A stretch of DNA of 12,727 nucleotides from Pararhodobacter sp. (GCF_034676545.1 NZ_JAUCBZ010000003.1:1-12727), one strand, 5' to 3'; shown: positions 1-5,745, numbered from the stretch's first letter. Program-made: numbers and translations. The notes: a model not told the origin generated them from the sequence alone.

Positions 1-1
1 T

Positions 2-682
2 GTGAAGAAGGATTGGATTAACGGGCGTGTGGCGGTAACGCTGGACGAAGCATGGGAGCACCTGATCGACATTCCACCTGTGGAGGCGAAGGTGAAAGAA
101 CTGCGCGCTGAACTGTCGGACTGGCAAGGCCATGACCTGTCCGCGCTGGCGCTTGAGATTGTCCTGAATGATGCAGCACTGGCCGGACATGTTCTCTTTC
201 GCGGGATAGGGCCGGATGGAAGGCGCATTGATATTCCTTCCACCTATTTCGACCCTTCGCGGGTGAGAGGCTTCACCTTGCACCGTGGCTTCGATCCTGA
301 ATGCAATGAAATCACCTTCGCACCGCTTCACGATGAGCAGGACGATGCTTTCATGCAGGCCGGACAGCAGATAGCGCAGGAGCCGGAGCTTTATCACGAC
401 TGGATGGAAGTCGAACTCGATTGCGAGAAGCTGGCAGCGTGGTTGCGTGAAGTTGATCCGGACAATGATGAGGCGGAATGTCTGGCGTGGCTGGTATCGG
501 AGCGGCGCAAGCATTCTACTGCGCCAAGCACGCGAGAAAAATATCTTGATGCCGCGAAGGAACAGTGGCCGTTCTTGCCGGAGCGGGCTTTCAACAGATG
601 CTGGGAACGGGCGAAGCGGCGGGCACCGACTCCAACATGGGACAGACCGGGGCCACGGCCAAAGACGGACCGGAAGCTATAA
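2..682 (+). CDS. Uncharacterised acidic protein with basic C-terminal tail (start uncertain)
   Basis: The open frame begins with a GTG at base 2 and ends at TAA 680-682, giving 226 residues. The ribosome binding site would lie outside the window and the frame may continue upstream, so the N-terminus is uncertain. I do not recognise the family. The first half (about 10-110) is mixed alpha/beta in character, with a motif around 'FRGIGPDGRRIDIPS'. Residues about 110-165 are strongly acidic. The last 60 residues are basic and helical ('ERRKHSTAPSTREKYLDAAK') and end in a proline- and arginine-rich tail. Such a tail could bind nucleic acid, but that is inference. There is no signal peptide or membrane segment. 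The gene converges on the toxin-antitoxin pair across a 104-nt gap in which I see no clear terminator. Coding is supported by length and by GC-rich third positions. Function is unknown. Confidence 0.75.
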   Translation: MKKDWINGRVAVTLDEAWEHLIDIPPVEAKVKELRAELSDWQGHDLSALALEIVLNDAALAGHVLFRGIGPDGRRIDIPSTYFDPSRVRGFTLHRGFDPECNEITFAPLHDEQDDAFMQAGQQIAQEPELYHDWMEVELDCEKLAAWLREVDPDNDEAECLAWLVSERRKHSTAPSTREKYLDAAKEQWPFLPERAFNRCWERAKRRAPTPTWDRPGPRPKTDRKL

Positions 683-786
683 CGCTCTTCCTCTGGCTGG
701 TGGCTGATGTTTCTGCCGGTTGGCTTCCCGGTTCGCGGACCTGTCCGAATGGACCATGCCCGGGCGCGTTCGCGTATCAGCCGCCT

Positions 787-1110
787 TCATGCAAGCCCAA
801 GGAAAAGGGCCAGAGAGCGCGTGATCGCCAGCATGGCTTCATCTTCAAGCCGACCAAAAGGCGGGCCAATTCTCTCCCGTCGCACGGACATGGCCTTGTC
901 GACCTGCACTTGCGATGGTTTGCGCAGGCCGTTTTGCGCCGACGGCTGAATGGTGGGCCGGATCAATGGTGCATCTATCAGCGTGCCCGAAAGCAAGAGC
1001 ACGGTGACAGTACCAGTGTCGCCGAACAGATCGGATTGAACCACAAGCGCAGGACGTGGCTTGCCGAAGTCACCCGAAATGGCGACCGTCACGAGATCGC
1101 CGCGCCTCAC
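787..1110 (-). CDS. mazF: Type II toxin, MazF/PemK-family mRNA endoribonuclease
   Basis: This 107-residue protein has the MazF/PemK layout. It opens with 'MRRGDLVTVA', where RGD-type residues follow the first strand, then has 'GKPRPALVVQSDLF' (about 16-29), a 'SGTLIDAPLIRPTI' strand region and 'NGLRKPSQVQVDKAMSV' (about 60-76). The C-terminal helix 'LEDEAMLAITRSLALFLG' is typical. Family members are sequence-specific RNases that cut mRNA at short motifs when the antitoxin is lost. The start is GTG at 1110-1108, which shares the four bases GTGA with the antitoxin stop, and an AGAGG lies just upstream inside the antitoxin gene. Length matches the family (about 105-115 residues). Antitoxin and toxin are evidently co-translated, and on a mobile element the pair probably stabilises inheritance. 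The cleavage motif cannot be told from the sequence. Confidence 0.92.
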   Translation of the reverse strand: MRRGDLVTVAISGDFGKPRPALVVQSDLFGDTGTVTVLLLSGTLIDAPLIRPTIQPSAQNGLRKPSQVQVDKAMSVRRERIGPPFGRLEDEAMLAITRSLALFLGLA

Positions 1111-1337
1111 GGCTGCCTCTCATCGTCTTCCAGATCGGCCAGGGCGGCATCGAGGAAATCTTCCAGATCGGTGGTATCAGCGGCATCAGCAGCAGCGGCC
1201 ATACGGGCCTGACGGCGGCATTCATCTTCGAAGCCGGGTTTGCGGGTGTCGGGAACCCATATTTGCACCGGACGCAATCCCGCCGCCCGGAGCGTGTCCC
1301 GGCGCTTCTGCACGCGCTGTGTGACAGGGGTAGCCAT
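1107..1337 (-). CDS. Antitoxin, MazE-like (DUF3018 family)
   Basis: The gene encodes 76 residues beginning 'MATPVTQRVQKRRDTLRAAG'. The conserved core 'GLRPVQIWVPDTRKPGF' and the following 'ECRRQ' helix are the hallmark of the DUF3018 antitoxins that accompany MazF toxins in proteobacteria. The C-terminal third is very acidic (DTTDLEDFLDAALADLEDDE), as expected for the segment that wraps around and neutralises a basic toxin. The frame is open for 42 more codons upstream, but I chose ATG 1337. The family begins at MATPVTQ, a GAGG lies 7 nt upstream, and the extra stretch overlaps a promoter. The N-terminal basic half probably binds DNA and autoregulates the operon at the palindrome upstream, which is inference. 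The name MazE refers to the partner toxin: this is not the AbrB-fold MazE of E. coli. Confidence 0.9.
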   Translation of the reverse strand: MATPVTQRVQKRRDTLRAAGLRPVQIWVPDTRKPGFEDECRRQARMAAAADAADTTDLEDFLDAALADLEDDERQP

Positions 1338-1352
1338 GATGTGCCTCATATC

Positions 1353-1393
1353 GTTACATGTAACAAGTATGGAGTTCATCAGCCCCATGTCAA
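1353..1393 (-). promoter_or_regulatory. Promoter and palindromic operator of the toxin-antitoxin operon
   Basis: Read on the minus strand, TTGACA (1393-1388) is a perfect -35 box. After 16 nt comes CATACT (1371-1366), which matches 4 of 6 positions of the -10 consensus. Immediately downstream is the perfect 12-bp palindrome GTTACATGTAAC (1364-1353). It covers the expected transcription start and lies 15 nt before the antitoxin ATG. This placement suits autorepression by the antitoxin or the toxin-antitoxin complex, the normal control of type II systems. A 12-bp palindrome alone is not rare by chance; its position is what makes it convincing. Confidence 0.65.
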
Positions 1394-1528
1394 GCAACGC
1401 CCCCAAATTTGAGGGGACGGTTATTCCGAATGGCTGCTCATGGAACGCCGCCTGCTGTGCCATGAGATCTGGGCATGGAGAAGTGGATCATGTTGGTTTG
1501 CCCCACCCCATCTGCCTTGGTATTTTTG

Positions 1529-1602
1529 CTGCCCGGTCGCATCAGGAATTCGCGATGATGCGCTTGCAGGTGGCTCGTTCGAAGTCTGCACCTGCCGGGC
1601 AG
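1529..1602. other. Candidate structured RNA or DNA element, compact three-way junction
   Basis: An outer stem CTGCCCGG (1529-1536) / CCGGGCAG (1595-1602) of 8 perfect pairs encloses two hairpins. The first is CGCATCA (1538-1544) / TGATGCG (1556-1562). The second is CAGGTG (1567-1572) / CACCTG (1589-1594) with TTCGAA in its loop. The junction linkers are only 1, 4 and 0 nt. The + strand continues with TTTT. The fold could be a regulatory RNA leader, a small RNA or a recognition site used as DNA. The strand is not established. Confidence 0.4.
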
Positions 1603-1810
1603 TTTTCATGACCACATTCACCGGATCGCGCATCAAGATGCTTGGCGAGTATATGGAATATGGCGCGGACGATACAGGAAGGTGAGCGTCACATTTGATG
1701 ACAGAAAGGGTGTCAGGAATTTCCTCATAAGGTTTTGATTTTATTGACATAATAATTCATGTCGTCTTTCTGAATTCCTGCCTCTGAACTCGTCCGATGA
1801 ATTCATCATC

Positions 1811-1856
1811 TCCTTGCAGGTGGACCGCAGCATCCCGCTGCGCAAACCTGCGAGGA
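1811..1856 (+). promoter_or_regulatory. Hairpin sequestering the ribosome binding site of the downstream gene
   Basis: TCCTTGCAGGT (1811-1821) pairs with ACCTGCGAGGA (1846-1856) as an 11-bp RNA stem with a single G-U pair. Inside it CGCAGC (1826-1831) pairs with GCTGCG (1837-1842). The 3' arm contains the GAGG (1852-1855) that is the only plausible Shine-Dalgarno sequence for the ATG at 1861. In the folded state the site would be hidden, so translation of the first gene of the replication operon would need the stem to open. Confidence 0.5.
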
Positions 1857-1860
1857 AAAC

Positions 1861-2106
1861 ATGAATCTTGTTAAGGCGTTGGACCTTTCTGCGTATCCGC
1901 GCTTCGTGGATCGTAAGACGGGCGCGCAGATCATCACTGAAAATTTTTTTCCCGTTGCGGCACGCTCTCTTGAGCGGTGGACGGTGCCGGTCCGCCATCT
2001 CAACGGCAAGGCTGTGATGGCCACTTCTGATCTGCTGGAGGAAGCGCAGCGCCGTTTCGATGCGGCCCCCGTTCTGGTCGCGAAAAAGATCGGGGGTGCG
2101 GCATGA
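1861..2106 (+). CDS. Small AlpA/excisionase-like DNA-binding protein (putative)
   Basis: The 81-residue product starts at ATG 1861 with GAGG 5 nt upstream. Residues 10-50 ('YPRFVDRKTGAQIITENFFP', then 'RSLERWTVPV') look like a MerR/AlpA-type winged helix: a line stating which helper or site is used, a short helix-turn-helix, and the S-x-E-x-W type recognition segment. The following 'HLNGKAV' hairpin and the helix 'LLEEAQRRFDAAP' complete the fold. Proteins of this kind sit at the head of replication or excision operons in satellites and integrative elements. There they act as transcription activators or excisionases. The stop overlaps the next start (ATGA, 2103-2106), so it is translationally coupled to the primase. 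Its ribosome binding site lies in a hairpin, suggesting that this gene is the control point of the operon. The family assignment is by pattern only; a plain repressor is the alternative. Confidence 0.7.
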   Translation: MNLVKALDLSAYPRFVDRKTGAQIITENFFPVAARSLERWTVPVRHLNGKAVMATSDLLEEAQRRFDAAPVLVAKKIGGAA

Positions 2107-3047
2107 ACACTGGCAACTCCGAGGCACGCGCGGTTACCGCCGCGCTCGCCGGCAAATGGATGGGAACCTACGGCCTGTGCAAGTGCGTGGCGCACCACGA
2201 CACCGAGCCATCCCTTTCCGTGTCGCAGGGCCGCGACGGCAAGCTCCTGCTGAACTGCCACGCTGGCTGCATATTCACCAGCATTCTCAATGCGCTCCGT
2301 GCGCGCGGGATTGTGTCGGGTGAAGGCCACGAACCGACCGTCGATCCGGCGGCACTCCACCGGGCGGAAATGCAGGCCGCCAAAGAGATGGGGGAGAAGG
2401 CCCGCCGCGCTCGCCAGATTTGGAATGAGGCCGGCCCGTTGTGGGGCTCGGTCGGGGAAAACTACCTGCGCGCCCGTGGCCTGGGCTCTCCACGCTCGAC
2501 CGTCCACCTCCGTTGCCACGGCAGCCTGTACCACGCCCCGTCAGGGCAGCATTTGCCTGCGATGGTTGCTGAAATCTCTGGCGTGCCAGACTTCGCGATC
2601 CACCGGACTTTCCTGATGCCAGACGGCTCCGGGAAGATCGACGTCGCACCCGCAAAGCTGATGCTCGGTCAGACGGCGGGTGGGGTGGTGGTGCTGGATC
2701 ACCCCGCTGAAGGCACTCCGCTGCTGATCGGTGAAGGGATCGAAACCACGCTGGCGGCTTCTGAATTGACGGGCAGGAAACACACGGTCTGGGCTGCGCT
2801 TTCCGCAGCAAATATGGCGCGCGTCACGCTGCTGGGCATGCCGGGCGTGCTGGGCATGTCGGACACGCTTGTCATCTGCGCGGATGGTGACCCGGCTGGA
2901 CGCCAGGCAGCGGACACTCTGGCGACACGCGCGGACCGACTGGGTTGGAAGGTTTCCATCCTGGAAGCACCTGATGGGCAAGACGCGCTGGACATGTTGC
3001 TTGCAAGGCGCGCCGCCAACACGCTGCGGGGTGCAGCCCATGTCTGA
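2103..3047 (+). CDS. Primase-like protein with CHC2-type zinc finger and Toprim domain
   Basis: This 314-residue protein has an N-terminal zinc-binding module in which C28, H31 or H32, C52 and C56 are candidate ligands ('CVAHHDTEPSLSV' then 'LLNCHAGC'). That is the CHC2-like finger of mobile-element primases. Residues about 85-195 form the linker domain commonly found in such proteins (DUF7146-like). The Toprim domain follows: the catalytic glutamate in 'LLIGEGIETTLAA' (208-218, E211) and the acidic pair in 'VICADGDPAGRQAA' (257-270, D261 and D263). The 'DALDMLLA' tail is typical. It would make primers, or act in initiation, on the element's own DNA. It is coupled by 4 nt to the upstream regulator and overlaps the helicase gene by 8 nt, so primase and helicase are made together. 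The ATG at 2103 is favoured by this overlap. Polymerase activity itself cannot be shown from sequence. Confidence 0.9.
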   Translation: MNTGNSEARAVTAALAGKWMGTYGLCKCVAHHDTEPSLSVSQGRDGKLLLNCHAGCIFTSILNALRARGIVSGEGHEPTVDPAALHRAEMQAAKEMGEKARRARQIWNEAGPLWGSVGENYLRARGLGSPRSTVHLRCHGSLYHAPSGQHLPAMVAEISGVPDFAIHRTFLMPDGSGKIDVAPAKLMLGQTAGGVVVLDHPAEGTPLLIGEGIETTLAASELTGRKHTVWAALSAANMARVTLLGMPGVLGMSDTLVICADGDPAGRQAADTLATRADRLGWKVSILEAPDGQDALDMLLARRAANTLRGAAHV

Positions 3048-4506
3048 GCCCATTCCGCTCCGTCCTTTCGCGGCCCCTGCACCGGAGCCGCTCGTCCGTG
3101 ACATTGAGGCGGGGGAGACATTCCCCGTCGCGCATCTTGGCCCGCTCGCGGAGATTGCCCATGCCATTCACGACGTCACCGAAGCTCCCCTTGCTCTTTG
3201 TGCACAAAGCAGCCTTGGGGCCGCTGCGCTATGCGTTCAACCGCATGCAAACGTCGAACTTCTTGCAGGCGGCGCTGCGCCTTGCAGCCTGTTTCTTTTA
3301 ACAGTCGCAGAAAGTGGCGAACGCAAATCAACCGCTGACCGTCTCGCCCTGCGAGGGTTGCACGCATACACCCGCGAACAGGACAAGACGTACAAGGAAG
3401 AGCGCACCCCTTACGACATCCGCCGCGCGACATGGGAGGCGCGCAAAAAAGCTCTCACTGCAGCCTCCGCGCGTGGTGGTGACAAAGGCGAGGCGGCAGC
3501 AGCAGAACTTGAACTGCTTGCCGCTGAAGAACCGTTCCCCCCTCTTGTTCCGACCCGCATTGTTGGCGAGCCGACCCTTGAGGGCGTCATGAAGCTGTTC
3601 ATTGAAGGTCATCCGAGTCTTGGCCTGTTCTCCGATGAAGCCGGCGCATTTCTTGGTGGCCATGCCATGAGCGCCGATCACCGCCTTAAAACGCTGGCTG
3701 GTCTGTCCAAATGCTGGGACGGAGACCCGCTGACACGCTCCCGCGCAGGCGATGGAACCGTTACGATGTTTGGCCGCCGCCTGTCCCTTCACCTGATGGC
3801 CCAGCCGGTGGCAATGGCACCACTGCTGGCCGATCCGGTGGCTGGTGGGCAGGGCTTCCTCGCTCGCTGCCTCATCGCCGCGCCCACCACCACCGCCGGA
3901 ACGCGGCTCAAGCTGGAGCACGATCCGGCAAGCGACCGGATCATCGCCAACTTTGCCGCAAAGGTGGAAAGCCTGATGGCCGCACACATGCCGACGGGCG
4001 ATGACCGGCAGGAGCTCACGCCGCGCACCCTTCCTCTTTCGCGGCAGGCGCGTGAGGTGTTGCAGGTCTATTATATGGCAACAGAGAAAGCGCAGGCTCC
4101 CGGCGGCGATTTGGCGGAGGTGCGGGCGCACGCATCCAAGACCTGCGAACAGGCGTGCCGTCTTGCCGGCGTGATGACCCTCTGGGGCGATCTGAATGCC
4201 CCGGAAATCACGGGCGCGACGATGGCGGATGCCGTTCAGCTTGCAAGCTACTATCTGAACGAAGCGGTGAGGCTGTGCGATGCCGCCGTTGTGTCCGCCG
4301 GCACGATGCAGGCGGAGGCGCTGCGCGTGTGGCTGATGGAGAAGTGGGCTGGCGATACGGTCACGCCACGCGACATCCTGCGTCGTGGACCCAACTCCCT
4401 TCGCGAGAAAGCAAAGCTGCGCGCGCCCATCGGCATGCTGGTGGAAGCCGGATGGCTGGTGCCGCTGGAAACAGGGCGTGAAGCCTACAGGGTGGTGAGG
4501 ACGTGA
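3040..4506 (+). CDS. DUF3987 (YfjI-like) P-loop helicase-like replication protein
   Basis: The 488-residue product has the DUF3987 signature. A modified Walker A 'VAESGERKSTADR' (89-101) has the usual GERKS form of this family rather than canonical GKS. A Walker B strand 'LGLFSDEAGAFLGG' (194-207) carries the D199-E200 pair. 'RLKTLAGLSKCWDGDPL' (215-231) and 'HLMAQP' (251-256) follow, and R276 in 'GFLARCLI' is a candidate arginine finger. Such proteins usually follow a Toprim primase and are thought to serve as the replicative helicase of phages and satellites. The frame is open 57 codons further upstream, but ATG 3040 is chosen because the extra part lies out of frame over the primase gene and MSEPIPLRP is the normal family start. 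It overlaps the primase stop by 8 nt. The stretch 3180-3345 uses some rare codons (for example TTA), a mild sign of mosaic origin. Confidence 0.88.
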   Translation: MSEPIPLRPFAAPAPEPLVRDIEAGETFPVAHLGPLAEIAHAIHDVTEAPLALCAQSSLGAAALCVQPHANVELLAGGAAPCSLFLLTVAESGERKSTADRLALRGLHAYTREQDKTYKEERTPYDIRRATWEARKKALTAASARGGDKGEAAAAELELLAAEEPFPPLVPTRIVGEPTLEGVMKLFIEGHPSLGLFSDEAGAFLGGHAMSADHRLKTLAGLSKCWDGDPLTRSRAGDGTVTMFGRRLSLHLMAQPVAMAPLLADPVAGGQGFLARCLIAAPTTTAGTRLKLEHDPASDRIIANFAAKVESLMAAHMPTGDDRQELTPRTLPLSRQAREVLQVYYMATEKAQAPGGDLAEVRAHASKTCEQACRLAGVMTLWGDLNAPEITGATMADAVQLASYYLNEAVRLCDAAVVSAGTMQAEALRVWLMEKWAGDTVTPRDILRRGPNSLREKAKLRAPIGMLVEAGWLVPLETGREAYRVVRT

Positions 4507-4880
4507 TGACTGCATCATGGAGGCTGGAGGTGCGGGACGCGCTCGCCCGCGTCATGACCGATACCCAGCCGCAGGCGAAGATTGCCCCGCATGCCGCGAC
4601 AGATGAAACGGCAACCTCCATTCCGCCCGCCTGGCAGGAGCATTACGAAGAGAGGGCGGCTATCGTCGAATATGATGGCGAGTTGCACCGTGAAGAAGCC
4701 GAGGCGTTTGCAAGGGCGGAAGTGCTTCACCTTTCGCGGGGCAAGGCCTTGCCAACGCACCCTGCCACCTGCGCAGCCTGCGGCAAGGCTGACTGGCTGG
4801 TGTGCCTGCGCACCGAAGACGACAGAACGTGGCATGTGCAGTGCTGGAAAGCACAGGAACACAGCGCTGGGGAGAAGTGA
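4506..4880 (+). CDS. Small zinc-ribbon protein of unknown function
   Basis: The ATG at 4506 shares its A with the TGA of the helicase gene (TGATG), giving 124 residues. An alternative GTG three bases earlier cannot be excluded. The N-terminal two thirds are acidic and probably helical ('HYEERAAIVEYDGELHREEA'). The C-terminal part carries C89-A-A-C92 followed by H110-x2-C113, spacing that fits a single zinc ribbon binding nucleic acid or a protein partner. I do not recognise a named family. Its place between a replicative helicase-like gene and a terminase small subunit suggests a role in replication or packaging of the element, but this rests on context only. No membrane segment or signal peptide is present. 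Confidence 0.75.
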   Translation: MTASWRLEVRDALARVMTDTQPQAKIAPHAATDETATSIPPAWQEHYEERAAIVEYDGELHREEAEAFARAEVLHLSRGKALPTHPATCAACGKADWLVCLRTEDDRTWHVQCWKAQEHSAGEK

Positions 4881-4884
4881 GATA

Positions 4885-5385
4885 ATGACCGCGAAGAAGA
4901 AGCGGGCCCTGCCTGTTGTCTATAGCGAAGAACTGGCAGTGCAGATTTGCGGGGAACTGGCCACGGGCCGCTCGCTCAAATCCGTGTGCTCCGATCCGGG
5001 CATGCCTGCTGTGAGCGCCATCTATACATGGATGAACCGCTATCCTGAATTCAAGGAAATGTACGCGCGCGCAAAGGTGGATGGTGCCGAGGCTCTGTTC
5101 GAGGAAATCTTCGAGATTGCCGACGACGCATCGGGCGATTTTGATGCAGAGGGCAATTTCCGGTCAGAGCATGTCCAGCGATCCCGTCTTCGGGTTGATG
5201 TGCGCAAATGGGCTCTCTCCAAGCTGCGGCCCCAGCAGTATGGTGACCGGGTTGCGCTGGACCATGGCGGACAGGCTGAGAATCCCCTCACGGCGCTCAT
5301 CATGTCGGTACAAGGCACGGCAATCCGCCCGGTGCCGACTCTGGAGTTGAAGGCTGATGAGGAAGAGACTGAACTTGCAGAATAG
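4885..5385 (+). CDS. terS: Terminase small subunit, Sf6 gp1-like
   Basis: This 166-residue protein begins at ATG 4885 behind GGGGAGAAG, 4 nt after the preceding stop. The frame is open further upstream, but the ribosome binding site and family length favour this start. An N-terminal helix-turn-helix lies at about 13-60 ('LAVQICGELATGRSLKSVCS', then 'IYTWMNRYPEFKEMYARAK'). A central oligomerisation region follows ('ALFEEIFEIADDASGDFD'), and then the conserved 'VQRSRLRVDVRKWALSKLRP' and 'QQYGDR'. This is the arrangement of the phage Sf6 gp1 family, which assembles into a ring, recognises the packaging site and hands DNA to the large terminase. No large subunit, portal or capsid gene follows; the next operon is defence-like. 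Either the prophage is cut short here, or, as in phage-inducible islands, a lone TerS redirects a helper phage's packaging machine. Confidence 0.85.
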   Translation: MTAKKKRALPVVYSEELAVQICGELATGRSLKSVCSDPGMPAVSAIYTWMNRYPEFKEMYARAKVDGAEALFEEIFEIADDASGDFDAEGNFRSEHVQRSRLRVDVRKWALSKLRPQQYGDRVALDHGGQAENPLTALIMSVQGTAIRPVPTLELKADEEETELAE

Positions 5386-5407
5386 GGAGGGGCACTTCGC
5401 CCTTTCC
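5385..5407 (+). terminator. Possible terminator hairpin at the end of terS
   Basis: GGGAGGGGC (5385-5393) can pair as RNA with GCCCTTTCC (5399-5407) through 9 pairs, two of them G-U, with a 5-nt loop ACTTC. It starts on the last base of the terS stop codon. There is no U-tract after it, so it is not a classic intrinsic terminator. It may be a weak terminator or a 3'-end stabiliser. Confidence 0.35.
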
Positions 5408-5408
5408 G

Positions 5409-5437
5409 TTGACGCCTCATGGGTCACGGCTTATTTT
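5409..5437 (+). promoter_or_regulatory. Sigma-70-type promoter of the defence operon
   Basis: TTGACG (5409-5414, 5 of 6 to consensus) is separated by exactly 17 nt from TATTTT (5432-5437, 4 of 6). Transcription would begin at about 5444-5445. This is the best promoter match in front of the methyltransferase operon, and it lies just past the end of the preceding operon. No experimental start is known. Confidence 0.6.
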
Positions 5438-5445
5438 TCACCACA

Positions 5446-5529
5446 CGTCCTTGGCGAGACATGCCGGTGCGTGAGCTAGGCAGGTCTGGGGAATTAGACC
5501 CCGTCAGCCGTAGGTTCTCGTCAAGGACG
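5446..5529 (+). ncRNA. Candidate structured leader RNA or small RNA starting at the predicted transcription start
   Basis: CGTCCTTGGCGAGA (5446-5459) pairs with TCTCGTCAAGGACG (5516-5529) over 14 bases. The only DNA mismatch is a G-U pair in RNA. The 56-nt interior has its own hairpin, GGTCT (5483-5487) / AGACC (5496-5500), or alternatively GGGG (5488-5491) / CCCC (5499-5502). The first paired base falls 1-2 nt after the predicted start of transcription. It may be a 5' stabilising structure, a riboregulator or a short RNA of its own. Confidence 0.45.
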
Positions 5530-5745
5530 CTTCTCCATATAGCATAGAGCCTGCCATATCTGGTGATTGGGCCATGAGCTGGCACCCATCCCACCCCTGT
5601 TGGTAGCGCCGGAGAAAAAGGAAGGGGAGCAGCTGCCGGCTTGCAGGTTCAGAATTGCGCGCTATCACAGACCTTGCAGATTGAGTGCCCCGCAGATGCC
5701 CGCGAGATGGCGACTGCAGCGGCAGATAAAAGGCTGGAGGGCTGC
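5530..5745 (+). other. Remainder of long 5' leader of the methyltransferase operon
   Basis: From the predicted transcription start to the methyltransferase ATG there are about 300 nt. After the 84-nt stem-loop I see no supported gene here: the short frames lack ribosome binding sites. The only other structure noticed is a short possible pairing of TGCAGC (5715-5720) with GCTGCA (5741-5746), which would leave the GGAGG in a loop. A TTG codon at 5641 could extend the methyltransferase by 35 residues, but the extension has no supporting ribosome binding site or family similarity. Confidence 0.45.

Larger units (their letters stand above)
1394..1860. other. Long intergenic region without a convincing gene, rich in inverted repeats
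   Basis: No frame here has both a ribosome binding site and recognisable protein features. The longest, on the minus strand (1750-1421), has no ribosome binding site and runs into the antitoxin promoter. The region holds a 74-nt three-stem fold (1529-1602) and a possible weak promoter in front of it (TTGCCC 1498-1503, 17 nt, TATTTT 1521-1526). It also holds the pair CAGGAATT (1714-1721) / AATTCCTG (1773-1780), GACAT-N8-ATGTC (1746-1763), the palindrome GATGAATTCATC (1796-1807) and an RBS-covering hairpin (1811-1856). The 11-mer CTTGCAGGTGG occurs twice (1563-1573 and 1813-1823). TTGACA at 1744-1749 is a -35 match but has no good -10. This is probably the control region of the rightward operon and may include a replication origin or packaging site; neither is proven. 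Confidence 0.6.

Noticed and set aside
702..782. GGCTGAT (702-708) / ATCAGCC (776-782) and CGGA-CCTG-TCCG (736-747) as a bidirectional terminator between the convergent genes
   Set aside because: The arms are short, the first pair is far apart, and no T-tract follows on either strand.
1529..1602. tRNA or tRNA remnant (74 nt, TTCGAA loop, 7-8 bp closing stem)
   Set aside because: There are only two internal arms, no anticodon arm of 5 bp with a 7-nt loop, no proper T-stem around TTCGAA and no CCA.
1421..1750. 109-codon open frame on the minus strand in the gene-free region
   Set aside because: It has no ribosome binding site before its ATG, its end overlaps the antitoxin promoter, and its composition is not like a folded protein. 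The inverted repeats in the same stretch explain the region better. Wide conservation of the frame with a synonymous-change bias would reopen it.
3196..3209. 14-bp palindrome CTTTGTGCACAAAG inside the DUF3987 gene
   Set aside because: About one palindrome of this length is expected by chance in a window of this size, and it lies inside a coding sequence with no regulatory context.
3328..4518. 396-codon open frame on the minus strand opposite the DUF3987 gene
   Set aside because: It is a GC-bias shadow: the + strand frame has clear P-loop motifs, while the minus product is rich in His, Arg and Cys with no recognisable domain.
5446..5529. Retron non-coding RNA
   Set aside because: The flanking inverted arms resemble the layout, but no reverse transcriptase gene is present in the window.
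5641..5745. Extended methyltransferase N-terminus from TTG 5641
   Set aside because: TTG lacks a good ribosome binding site, the extra 35 residues look non-conserved, and ATG 5746 has GGAGG 5 nt upstream.
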